Of a DNA stretch of 64,000 nt, positions 35,921 through 44,052 are shown one piece after another (the first letter of the stretch is position 1; each line of letters begins with the position of its first letter). Under the pieces are notes generated by a model. It was not told the DNA's origin. It ran no database searches and was given only the letters and a program-made list of their open reading frames with translations. Origin of the DNA: Nitrospira sp. UBA2082. GTDB lineage: Bacteria; Nitrospirota; Nitrospiria; Nitrospirales; Nitrospiraceae. The translations under genes and the position numbers were made by a program. The DNA lies in NCBI GenBank assembly GCA_002331335.1, contig DCZO01000014.1:361556-425555 (forward strand), in the 5' to 3' direction.

Positions 35921-37192
35921 TCACGACAGTGTGACTGAGTACTCAAACTCCGTGATGGTGTGGTTACCATACTCAAAATACATTCCTGGATTTCTAGGAT
36001 GAACAATGTTGAACAGTGCCGCGTTATTAAGTCCCCCCAGATGAATTCCCCGATCAACCGGTGCCATCGCGACGTCCACCCGAAACGTTTGCGGAAACAG
36101 ACACGGCCTCAGCACCTTGATCTTCACGGTACCTGCTTCCCTCAACGGCAGAATTTTGACGTTCGCATAGCTCGACTGATCTTCGAAGGCACACTCTTGA
36201 AATGCGAGCCGCTGCACATCACGGCCATCGATCGTCCGCACCCAGACCCTCACCTGCGTATCGTGTGTCTGCACGCGCAGGAACTTGTAGTCAAACTGGA
36301 TAACGAAGTCCTTGCCAAACTCGATATTGGGGTCGGCGACAGCGCCACCATCCGCATACACGCACACGTTCGAGAACGTGACTTCTCCCAGCCCAATGGG
36401 TTCCGGCACGGCCCCATTCTGCACAATCCCGTTCCCAACGGTACCGGAGTAGAATTGAACAGCCTCCCGAACTTTACCTTGAAAGGCCTGCCTTCCTCTG
36501 CTTAACACCAATGCAGAGGTACACAGACGCTCCACCGCTGACATCGAATGCGATACGAAGACCAATGCCGTCCCTTGCTCGTTCAGTGCCGCAACTTGCT
36601 CGAAACACTTCTTTTGGAACGCCGCATCGCCGACCGCGAGAATTTCATCCACCACCAGCACTTTAGGATTCGAATGGACGGCGACGGCAAATGCGAGCCG
36701 CACGTACATGCCGGAACTGTATGTTTTCACCGGAGCATCAAGAAATTCCCCCACCCCGGCGAACTCAACGATCTGTTCGAAGCATCGGTCAATGGCTCGT
36801 TTCGACATCCCCAAAATCGCTCCGTTGAGGTAGACATTGTCCCGACCCGTCAAGAGAGGATGAAATCCCGCTCCCAATGCGATCAACGCGCAGATCTTGC
36901 CCCGCACTTCAATCCGACCGGCATCCGGCTGATAGATGCCCGCCAGCAACCTCAGCAACGTCGATTTCCCTGATCCATTGGCCCCGAGAAGACCCAGGCG
37001 TTCTCCTGGTCGTAACCCGAACGTGATTCCCTCAAGGGCCCAAAACTCCTGTGCCCGCAGCGTCTGAGAGTGTGAGGGCCGCCCCAACATGCCCCGCAGG
37101 ACGTCACAAGTCCCGTAGAACATGCTGTGCCGGTGACTTCGGCAGAACTTCTTCCCGACACCTTCGACCTTGAAGACCATGCGATCGGACAC
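35921..37192 (-). CDS. wzt: Polysaccharide ABC exporter ATPase with C-terminal sugar-binding-type domain (Wzt)
   Basis: 423 residues. The ATPase domain (about 1-245) has Walker A GANGSGKST at 70-78, signature YSSGMYVRLAFAVA, and Walker B VLVVDEIL. The remaining 170 residues form a beta-rich domain (FSNVCVYADGGAVADPNIEFG, FVIQFDYKF) like the Wzt C-terminal domain, which in E. coli O9a recognises the modified non-reducing end of the O-antigen before export. The start is a GTG in TAGTG, sharing one base with the wzm stop; an ATG four codons later is an alternative. With Wzm it moves lipid-linked polymer across the inner membrane. Confidence 0.88.
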   Translation of the reverse strand: MSDRMVFKVEGVGKKFCRSHRHSMFYGTCDVLRGMLGRPSHSQTLRAQEFWALEGITFGLRPGERLGLLGANGSGKSTLLRLLAGIYQPDAGRIEVRGKICALIALGAGFHPLLTGRDNVYLNGAILGMSKRAIDRCFEQIVEFAGVGEFLDAPVKTYSSGMYVRLAFAVAVHSNPKVLVVDEILAVGDAAFQKKCFEQVAALNEQGTALVFVSHSMSAVERLCTSALVLSRGRQAFQGKVREAVQFYSGTVGNGIVQNGAVPEPIGLGEVTFSNVCVYADGGAVADPNIEFGKDFVIQFDYKFLRVQTHDTQVRVWVRTIDGRDVQRLAFQECAFEDQSSYANVKILPLREAGTVKIKVLRPCLFPQTFRVDVAMAPVDRGIHLGGLNNAALFNIVHPRNPGMYFEYGNHTITEFEYSVTLS

Positions 37193-38055
37193 TAGAGTCT
37201 CTCCGCTACTTTCTGCTCAGACAGAAAGAACAACCGCCACGCCATAAAAAACAGGCCCAGTGCGAACGCCACGGCACCCGCATAGGACGACATATGGTTG
37301 ATTCGGCCTTCCAAGAGCAGATCGCGTGCGCCACCGACCAAGTACGTCAGTGGATTCCACCAGATCACGCGCTGCAGCCAGTCATGCGGAACATTCGATG
37401 CATAGATCACCGGCGTAGCAAACATCAGAAGGCCCAATAGCGTTGTCACTGCTTTCGTGATGTCGTGGACCACCACGGCGAATACGGAGACGATCAGCCC
37501 GATCCCCGTACCGAGAAGGACCAGTGGAAGGAGGCTCACCGGAAACCACAAAGCGGACCAGTGGACAGAAAGACCTCCCACCGCCCAAACCGCAGCGAGC
37601 AACGCCAGATTCGCAAGAGCGGCGATGACCGCCTGCGCCAGTTGCTGGGCTACAAGCGCTTCATGCGAGAACCTGGCCTGTGCCAGCAACCCTCCAGCGG
37701 AGGTGAGGCTGGCTGCCGCTGAAGAATAAAATCCCATGAACATGCCCCAGATGGTGGTACCGCACAACACGTAGATAGGATAGGGTACCCCCACCTCGCC
37801 TGGGTGAAGCACCCCCACTGCGTTCATCACTACCCAGGACACAATCCCGACAAGAGGTGTAATCAAAATCCAGAGGAGCCCCAGAGCGGATTGTTTCGAC
37901 CCAGCTAGAAAATCACGCTTGAACAGCTGCCAGATTAATTCTCTGGAACTGACGACATTCCCCACCATCACCCGCCATCCTAGGACAAACCCCAAGCGGA
38001 CTCGTTGATCCGGTTCAAAGACAACGACCTGATCCCTTTCATCCATACGGGTCAC
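37192..38055 (-). CDS. wzm: Polysaccharide ABC exporter permease (Wzm)
   Basis: 287 residues of the ABC-2/TagG type with about six membrane segments. A cytoplasmic amphipathic N-terminus (SRELIWQLFKRDFLAGSKQSALGLLW) precedes the membrane part, as in KpsM/Wzm/TagG. The segment ATPVIYASNVPHDW is the usual ABC-2 extracellular-loop signature. The start is GTG at 38055 or ATG at 38046. It shares one base with wzt, so both subunits are made together. It follows a 343-base gap, the longest within the cluster. Confidence 0.87.
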   Translation of the reverse strand: MTRMDERDQVVVFEPDQRVRLGFVLGWRVMVGNVVSSRELIWQLFKRDFLAGSKQSALGLLWILITPLVGIVSWVVMNAVGVLHPGEVGVPYPIYVLCGTTIWGMFMGFYSSAAASLTSAGGLLAQARFSHEALVAQQLAQAVIAALANLALLAAVWAVGGLSVHWSALWFPVSLLPLVLLGTGIGLIVSVFAVVVHDITKAVTTLLGLLMFATPVIYASNVPHDWLQRVIWWNPLTYLVGGARDLLLEGRINHMSSYAGAVAFALGLFFMAWRLFFLSEQKVAERL

Positions 38056-38398
38056 CCACGAGCGGCTGATTCACTAGGTTGTCAACGGAATGTTGACCCA
38101 ATTCGGCATTTTCTCCCCAAAGATGGTCCGAGATCGGGGCATGCGAGAACTCACAATCGCTCGAATTAACTTGGCTGTCTGGCATGGAACAGTTGAAATC
38201 ACTATATCAATAACCCATTGATAGATCTTCATATTTGACGAATTCGTCCATCCATTGCCTCCGACGGATTGACGGGACAGCAGCCATGACTGCATCCCGT
38301 TCTGTGCCTTAAGCAAAGGAATCTCATGACCCGTGGGTGTCGACGAGCCACACCGCTCATCCGAAAAGAAAGAGGTAGAGCTTTTGAGGAACGACGCC
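38056..38398. other. Gap inside the polysaccharide cluster, probable internal promoter region
   Basis: 343 bases, visibly more AT-rich than the genes around it. Leftward TATAGT near 38204 lacks a good -35 partner. A 12-base perfect palindrome (GACGAATTCGTC, 38237-38248) and a TTGACA-like string near 38083-38088 are present but not aligned into a convincing promoter. It probably supplies separate transcription for wzm-wzt and the genes beyond. I see no gene here. Confidence 0.4.
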
Positions 38399-39970
38399 CT
38401 ACTGAAGCGCAGATCTAGGACAAGATTTGGTGTTCAGGATGCGGCCCAGGATACGGGTCACAATCACGACGAAACCTATCTGATACATCGGAAGGAGAAA
38501 ATACCCATACCGCGGGTTACCTATCGGAACGCTCACGCTCGTCACATAATTCGCTAGAACAGGAAGGACCAGAACAACAAGGGCCCATGGATGGATTCTC
38601 CAGAAGACCCACAGCCCACCCACCCAGCCGATCAGCCAGACATCGGATGAGATTTCCGATAGGTGCAGCGGGTCTCGGAGATTGATCGAGTGATCAACGA
38701 AGTAGGGCCGAAGCCTCCGGTCGAGTTCATCCACAACCACCGGATCGTACATCTGACGATTGTTCCTAGACATCGCGAGCAGACCTTCAAATTCTTGAGT
38801 GTAGTCGTCCCTCAACGTTCCCCCATCCCACTGCCTCCAATGAGCCACATGTCTGGAGTAGTCACGAACGGTAAAACCTCGGTGAATCGGTTCATCCTGA
38901 TCGCCCCAAAAGACCGGATAGATAAGGCCGGTCGAAAGCAGCGGCAATCGAAGTTGGTTTTTGACGATCTGCATGGAATCCGTGCGAACCGACCAGGCGA
39001 CTCTGGAAAGGTGCGCGATTGCTTCACGCTCACTCAATCCGCCCACCCGTAACTGCCTCCCCATCTTTGCAGCGATCGTGTAATCAACCCCTTCCTTTGC
39101 GATCGTTTCCGCCGACAAGCCCGGTGGAAGCGGCAACGATCGCAGTTGGGCAATCACCGCCTCGCTGGGATCGGGGTTATAGCGCAAGGCATGCGCCAGG
39201 GCTAGATAGGACACATTGGGGAAGAACGCTTGTCCAGTTACCGCCAGTCTGTACCCAGGCCAGGCGCACACACTCCCCACAACCAGTAGCACGCAAATCC
39301 AATAACGCGCTTCTCGAACGATCTTGTCTTGGGCAAAATGCAGAGCGACGAAAAAGACGACGAAGAAAATAACAGCCTGGCTCCGAAACTGGATGGCCAC
39401 CATGCCCGATACGGTAAGTATCGAGAGCGGCGCCACCAGGACCGCCCGTTGCCGCAACATGTCAATCGTGGCGCCCAGCCCCAACAAGAACATTGATCCA
39501 CTGATGGACTCGGTCATAAGACGATTATGAAGCGATTGGTAGAGCGGATCACACGATACCAGCAGAGCGGCGGCGGCCAAGAAAGGAGCGGATAGGAAAT
39601 GGCGCAATACAAAGAGGAGGTACAGAAGCGCCGCACCAGCCACGAGATGCTGAATCACCGTGAAGAGGAGCCACCCATAACTCCCTGTCAGGATCGTTGC
39701 CGAAGTCCATAAAATTGGCAGCCCTGGAGCCAGGTGCTGGAAGATGTAGTAGCGGGGCCCCTGGTAAAACTGTTGCAGACCGCCGCCGGTAAAGATGGCG
39801 TCTCCAAGTTGAGCGTAGATCATGCTATCCAGACCGATCACGGCTCCAAGGGCCCAGATGAAATACAAGTGGATGACGCCGACGAGGGCGATAAGAGGGT
39901 ACCTCATCGCGCGATGATCTAATTCCGAATCACCGCAAGAGGGGAAAAGCCAAAGTGAAGAACCTCGCAT
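38399..39970 (-). CDS. GT-C-type integral membrane glycosyltransferase-like protein
   Basis: 523 residues with about ten membrane segments. A strong GGGGGGGAG ribosome site precedes ATG 39970; without it an ATG at 39907 would look equally good. After the first membrane segment the loop IGLDSMIYAQLGDAIF contains an acidic residue where GT-C enzymes (dolichyl/undecaprenyl-phosphate sugar users, GT39/GT83-like) place their catalytic Asp. A large hydrophilic part (about residues 270-450) sits late in the chain, probably outside the membrane. It may add a side sugar from a polyprenyl-phosphate sugar in the periplasm; no matching polyprenyl-phosphate sugar synthase other than the 42510 fusion is seen. 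Confidence 0.55.
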   Translation of the reverse strand: MRGSSLWLFPSCGDSELDHRAMRYPLIALVGVIHLYFIWALGAVIGLDSMIYAQLGDAIFTGGGLQQFYQGPRYYIFQHLAPGLPILWTSATILTGSYGWLLFTVIQHLVAGAALLYLLFVLRHFLSAPFLAAAALLVSCDPLYQSLHNRLMTESISGSMFLLGLGATIDMLRQRAVLVAPLSILTVSGMVAIQFRSQAVIFFVVFFVALHFAQDKIVREARYWICVLLVVGSVCAWPGYRLAVTGQAFFPNVSYLALAHALRYNPDPSEAVIAQLRSLPLPPGLSAETIAKEGVDYTIAAKMGRQLRVGGLSEREAIAHLSRVAWSVRTDSMQIVKNQLRLPLLSTGLIYPVFWGDQDEPIHRGFTVRDYSRHVAHWRQWDGGTLRDDYTQEFEGLLAMSRNNRQMYDPVVVDELDRRLRPYFVDHSINLRDPLHLSEISSDVWLIGWVGGLWVFWRIHPWALVVLVLPVLANYVTSVSVPIGNPRYGYFLLPMYQIGFVVIVTRILGRILNTKSCPRSALQ

Positions 39971-39983
39971 GATAACTCCCCCC

Positions 39984-40790
39984 CTATGCCGCCTGACGAC
40001 GATACAGGGATTGAGAAACTCCTTCTTCCGGAAGAAACAGCAGGTCCACGTAGTCTTCCGAGGCCTGATACTCCAGCGCTTCGGCTACTGTCACAGGTTG
40101 CGATATCGACTGCCGCCCAATCCTATGGATGGCATAGTTCATCCCCACGAGCGTTGCCAGAAGTTCCTCCGCCGATGACCCGAATGACCGCAATGTGGCA
40201 TCTGATACTTCGACAAGCAGTGCCGGGCGGAAACGGGCAAGCGTCCGCTGAGCACCAGCGATCACTTTCGCCTCGGCTCCTTGAACGTCGATCTTGATGA
40301 ACGAGACAGGTGGCCACCCCCGCGAAGCGAGCAGGCCGTCGATCGTGATCGAGGCAACAGGAATTCCATCACTACCCAATCGGTGGTCCACAGGGCATGC
40401 TGCATTGAGTTTGAGACGAAGTTCACCGCTCTCGTCCGCCGCTGCGGCCTGGACGCACTCCACCTTGTGATCCAGTTGCGCCTTTACTACGGCACCTCTC
40501 AGATGAGCTGAATTCTGAGGCTCTGGCTCAATGGCTATGACTCGACCAGGAGCCGAGATCCACTGCGCAAATCTGATTGAGAAGAAGCCGACAAAGGCCC
40601 CGACATCGATCACCACCGTGCCGGGTGCAATATACTTTCTGAGGAGGTTGACATAAGCTGCTTCACTCAGCGCTTTGTAGCGGGAATAGACCACCCGAAA
40701 CAACGTACGGCCCAGTTGCGTGGAGAGAAAACCGGTCGCGTGGACGACACGGTAAACCCAGAGCAGTCCTGCCTGAACGGTTCTCTTCAC
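39984..40790 (-). CDS. FkbM-family methyltransferase (3 of 4)
   Basis: 268 residues. Motif I is VVIDVGAFVGFFSIRFAQ, then VIAIEPEPQNSAHL, and the FkbM signature FIKIDVQGAEAKVIAGA followed by LLVEVSDAT. This is a canonical FkbM O-methyltransferase domain with little extra. The first 50 residues are basic and hydrophobic (GLLWVYRVVHATGFL) and may sit at the membrane. It is separated from the next FkbM gene by about 120 bases; the two are tandem but clearly diverged. Confidence 0.8.
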   Translation of the reverse strand: MKRTVQAGLLWVYRVVHATGFLSTQLGRTLFRVVYSRYKALSEAAYVNLLRKYIAPGTVVIDVGAFVGFFSIRFAQWISAPGRVIAIEPEPQNSAHLRGAVVKAQLDHKVECVQAAAADESGELRLKLNAACPVDHRLGSDGIPVASITIDGLLASRGWPPVSFIKIDVQGAEAKVIAGAQRTLARFRPALLVEVSDATLRSFGSSAEELLATLVGMNYAIHRIGRQSISQPVTVAEALEYQASEDYVDLLFLPEEGVSQSLYRRQAA

Positions 40791-40913
40791 GTTCGGTCAC
40801 CCTTCCGCTTGGGTGGAATACATGCCGATCCCCGGATTGAACTCGAAAGGCATAGGGATAACTTTGCGGAGTTGCAGCTTCTATTGTCGACGGACGACGC
40901 ACTGTCAGTGCTG

Positions 40914-41765
40914 CTACGCTGCAAGAGGCACCGCCACTACATTGATCCCGCACCCGTCCGGAACCATTTTCAACAGTCCTTGAGGATCCAAAGGCAGAAG
41001 CTTTCCCCCGGGAATTCCTGTTATTCGATATCCCTTGCCGCCCAACAGGTGACACAGCTCTACCAAGGAAGCGCCAGCCTCCTCCAACACATAGGGAGCA
41101 AGCTCCATGATGATGAGCGGCCGATCTCGCTCAAGCGTGTGTGCGCTCCCCCGCAACACGGCACATTCATAGCCATCGACGTCGAGCTTAATGAGATCGA
41201 CTCGAGTTATTCCGGCCTTCATCACATAGTCGTCGAGGGTCGATGTCCTGGCTCCCGTCGTCGGCATGAGACGCCCCCTGTGCTTTCCGTGCACATGCGG
41301 GGAACCAGCGAGCGGCCAGCTCGAATAGATTGCCTCAGGAACGTCGGTGTCCGATAGGTCTCCCAACATGATTTGTTCCAGAACGATACGGTTCCCAATA
41401 TCTCGGTTGAGTCCCACGTTTCGTTGAAGTTTCTTGAACGCGAACGAGGTCGGTTCGAATGCGAACACTCTCCCCGAGTCTCCGACACATCGCGCCATGG
41501 GAAGCGCGTGCGCGCCGATATTCGCGCCGATATCCAGCGCGACAGTGCCCTGCCGAAGCAGGCCGCAGATGGCCTTCGCCGTTTCCCGCTCAAAAGCACC
41601 GAACAGATAAATTGATAAGTCGATGCCCTCGCACAGGTCGAGCTCCCACTGCAATCCGTCCCGTGACACCACCGTGCGGCTACCCTTTCCCACCAGACTC
41701 CGTCCGAGACAAATGCCTTTCGAGAGACATTTGGCGAACCCGATTTTCGTCATCGTGCTCAACAT
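40914..41765 (-). CDS. FkbM-family methyltransferase (4 of 4)
   Basis: 283 residues from ATG 41765, 16 bases after the preceding stop. Motif I is VALDIGANIGAHALPMAR, then VFAFEPTSFAFKKLQRNV, and the hallmark LIKLDVDGYECAVLRGS followed by IIMELAPYVLEEAG. The region between (SWPLAGSPHVHGKHRG) is the usual variable substrate loop. This is the best canonical FkbM protein in the window. It was likely duplicated with, but has diverged from, the 39984 gene. Confidence 0.82.
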   Translation of the reverse strand: MLSTMTKIGFAKCLSKGICLGRSLVGKGSRTVVSRDGLQWELDLCEGIDLSIYLFGAFERETAKAICGLLRQGTVALDIGANIGAHALPMARCVGDSGRVFAFEPTSFAFKKLQRNVGLNRDIGNRIVLEQIMLGDLSDTDVPEAIYSSWPLAGSPHVHGKHRGRLMPTTGARTSTLDDYVMKAGITRVDLIKLDVDGYECAVLRGSAHTLERDRPLIIMELAPYVLEEAGASLVELCHLLGGKGYRITGIPGGKLLPLDPQGLLKMVPDGCGINVVAVPLAA

Positions 41766-41781
41766 GTCACGGTGCGCTCCT

Positions 41782-42510
41782 TTACCGTTGCTCCAACACA
41801 ACGAGCAATCGAAACGCCATCACCGGTCCCAGAATCGGTTGCACAAAGTTCTCGAGACGAAGAAAGACTCGGGCCAGAGAAGCCGTCAGGAGAGTCCACG
41901 GCCTGAACCCCCCGGACAGCGGATAAGCGAAGAAACTGAGTTTCTCAAGCTCCTTCAGGTGCAGACGGGGAAACTCCCTCTCGAACCTGCCCCGGAAGCG
42001 ACCGAATAATAGAGTGGGCATTGCTTGATTCGCCTCGAATGGATCGTGCCCGCCACCTCTGTGCTGAGGCCCCAGCGGATCCTGCCGGAAGTCTACGCCT
42101 TCCTGATGGCCATAGCGGTAGCACGGCCAGCTCATCGGAGTAATCGCCGGTTCCAGCATGACGATTCGCCCACCGGGCTTGAGAAGGCGCTGCGCCTCAC
42201 AAAGGAATGCCCGTGGAATTGCAAGGTGGTGCAACACATCCACCAGCACGATGTTGTTGAAACTCCCGTCCGCGAATGGAAGCGATTGGGCATCCGCCAC
42301 GGCATCCAGCCACGACGCCGGCAGGATATCGGTACAGGTGACCTGGTCGAGAGCGGCCTTGAGATTCCCCGACCCTCCTCCAACCTCGAGTGTTCGTCCC
42401 GGCACACATCTAGCGGCGATCCGTCGATAATAATCTCGGTAGATTTCCTGCAAAACAGGCTTGCCGTTCCAGATCGCTCGATAGTGCTCCGGACGGTGAT
42501 CCTTCGCCAT
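41782..42510 (-). CDS. Class I SAM-dependent methyltransferase
   Basis: 242 residues from ATG 42510, whose first base is shared with the stop of the fusion gene upstream; longer in-frame starts would lie inside that gene. Motif I is TLEVGGGSGNLKAAL, then CTDILPASWLDAVAD, FNNIVLVDVLHHLA and AQRLLKPGGRIVMLEPAITPMSW. The C-terminal segment FEREFPRLHLKELEKLSFFAYPLSGGF and a hydrophobic end recall methyltransferases acting on lipid-linked substrates. Co-translated with the MT-GT2 fusion, so the two probably act on the same intermediate. Confidence 0.74.
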   Translation of the reverse strand: MAKDHRPEHYRAIWNGKPVLQEIYRDYYRRIAARCVPGRTLEVGGGSGNLKAALDQVTCTDILPASWLDAVADAQSLPFADGSFNNIVLVDVLHHLAIPRAFLCEAQRLLKPGGRIVMLEPAITPMSWPCYRYGHQEGVDFRQDPLGPQHRGGGHDPFEANQAMPTLLFGRFRGRFEREFPRLHLKELEKLSFFAYPLSGGFRPWTLLTASLARVFLRLENFVQPILGPVMAFRLLVVLEQR

Positions 42511-44009
42511 CACAACGCCTTGAACTTTCTGAATGCGAAAATGACCATTCGAAGCAACAGCCAGCCGTGCGTAAAGCGGGAAATCTGCGTTTCGCCGTAC
42601 GTCCTCGCGGCATAGCGGATGGGAACCTCGACGATTTTCAGATTCGCTTTGGCTGCGCCAAAGAGAAGATCGAAGTCCCCGAACGGATCGAAGTCCCCGA
42701 AATAGTCCCGGGCCGCAGCGATCTTCCTGTAATGGGTCTTCGTGAGCACCTTGGTTCCACACAAGGTATCCGTCACCCGTTCGTTCAGGAGAAAGGAAAA
42801 GAGAAGTGCGAAGCCACGATTCCCCAGGAAATTCAAGGGCCGCATCGCTTCCTTTTCCATCACGTAGACGAGCCGAGACCCGTTGATCAGATCGCCCTTA
42901 TTCTCCACGAGGGCCTTGTAGAACTTCGGCAGATCTTCCGGCGCCACGCTCAAATCGGCATCGAGAATCATCAGTGCCTCACCACGTGCGCTGGCGAAAC
43001 CCTTGCGCACAGCATCGCCTTTCCCGTTCCCGTCCTGCTGCACCACCTTGATATCGAGGTGCGGATACTTGGTAATCACCCTGTGGATTTCCTTGAGTGT
43101 GTCGTCCTTGCTGTGGCCCTCGACAAAAAGAATCTCAAGGTCCCGACAGAAAGCGGGAAGCCGCTGCACGAGAGGCTCGATATTGCCGCGTTCATTCCTG
43201 CAGGGAACGACAACCGTGGCGGACAGGCTCCGAGGAGGACCGTTGCGAACCGGTCGGGCAACGACATAATTTCGCAGGCAGGTGCGTCTCAAGATGGGCA
43301 TGGTGCCCACATACCGGTTCAGCAGTCGCCCGATGCCAAATAACGGCTTCGGGACTAATTGCCTCCACTCCCGGCGGATCATCTCGAAGTCCGCAAGTTC
43401 CAGCAAACCGCCGATATCGTCTGTGGCGAGCCAATTCTGTCCCGGCTGTGGCATCTTCTGCCCGAGTTTCTCAAAGAGCGTGACGAGTGGCCCCCACAAT
43501 CTGTTGTAGTAGGCAATGACGAGTCGGGTGTCGGGCGTGCAGAAACGATGGAGACTGTTGAGCGTCGTTTCGCAGTCTTCCAGAGACCCGATCGTGTCCG
43601 ACAGGACGATAAAATCAAACAGCCCTTTCACCCTTGATAATATGGACGAATCTTCGACATCGCCGACGAGAAACGTGTGGTCAGGGTGATTCTTCTTCGC
43701 CCTCGCGACCATCTCCCCGCTGATATCGATTCCCACCCCATAGGAAGGCTTCAACGATGCCAGCAACCGTCCGGTTCCGCAGCCGAGTTCGAGCACCCGT
43801 TGGCCTTCAGGAATCAGAAACCGCATGTACCGATAATCGTCCTCATAATAGAACCGATTCCGTTCGATCCATGTATCACGATCATCGGCGTAGCGATCGG
43901 CGATGGCGCGAATTTCGCCCTTACGGGTTGACCACCGAACGCGGGCCGCCCTTCCCGCGGTCGACTCAGTTGAGGAGCGATAGGCAACGTTGGTTTGAGC
44001 GTCTTGCAC
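42510..44009 (-). CDS. Methyltransferase fused to a C-terminal GT2 (polyprenyl-phosphate-mannose-synthase-like)
   Basis: 499 residues. Residues about 40-255 are a class I methyltransferase (motif I VLELGCGTG at 72-80, then VGIDISGEMV and FDFIVLSDTIGSL). Residues about 266-499 are GT2: ATVVVPCRNERGNIEPLV, FVEGHSKDDT and the metal site LMILDADLSVAPEDL (DAD). The GT2 part resembles dolichol-phosphate-mannose-synthase-like enzymes that charge polyprenyl phosphate or add single sugars. Domain order is the reverse of the 29572 fusion. Near the end an 18-base DNA repeat encodes FGDFDPFGDFD. Confidence 0.8.
   Translation of the reverse strand: MQDAQTNVAYRSSTESTAGRAARVRWSTRKGEIRAIADRYADDRDTWIERNRFYYEDDYRYMRFLIPEGQRVLELGCGTGRLLASLKPSYGVGIDISGEMVARAKKNHPDHTFLVGDVEDSSILSRVKGLFDFIVLSDTIGSLEDCETTLNSLHRFCTPDTRLVIAYYNRLWGPLVTLFEKLGQKMPQPGQNWLATDDIGGLLELADFEMIRREWRQLVPKPLFGIGRLLNRYVGTMPILRRTCLRNYVVARPVRNGPPRSLSATVVVPCRNERGNIEPLVQRLPAFCRDLEILFVEGHSKDDTLKEIHRVITKYPHLDIKVVQQDGNGKGDAVRKGFASARGEALMILDADLSVAPEDLPKFYKALVENKGDLINGSRLVYVMEKEAMRPLNFLGNRGFALLFSFLLNERVTDTLCGTKVLTKTHYRKIAAARDYFGDFDPFGDFDLLFGAAKANLKIVEVPIRYAARTYGETQISRFTHGWLLLRMVIFAFRKFKAL
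42668..42701. repeat. Short tandem repeat inside the MT-GT2 gene
   Basis: The 16-base string GATCGAAGTCCCCGAA occurs at 42668-42683 and again at 42686-42701, period 18, in frame (two FGDFD units). The FGDFD-like motif is normal in this GT2 group, so the doubling is probably functional protein sequence rather than slippage. Confidence 0.8.
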
Positions 44010-44052
44010 TCAGATCTCCGTTTCTACGGGTTGCCAGAGCGGGCATGATCAC

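Noticed and set aside
38237..38248. Perfect 12-base palindrome GACGAATTCGTC
   Set aside because: Around fifteen such palindromes are expected by chance in 64 kb, and no second copy stands nearby.
38074..38316. 80-codon minus-strand frame in the gap before wzm
   Set aside because: AT-rich composition, no ribosome site, no protein-like pattern; more likely promoter DNA.
42668..42701. Tandem repeat as evidence of recent slippage in the MT-GT2 gene
   Set aside because: It is in frame and FGDFD-type motifs are normal in this GT2 group, so a recent expansion is not needed.
40914..42762. Longer N-terminal forms of the 40914 and 41782 methyltransferases
   Set aside because: The extra residues lie inside upstream genes and look non-coding; short starts give clean overlaps and normal family lengths.
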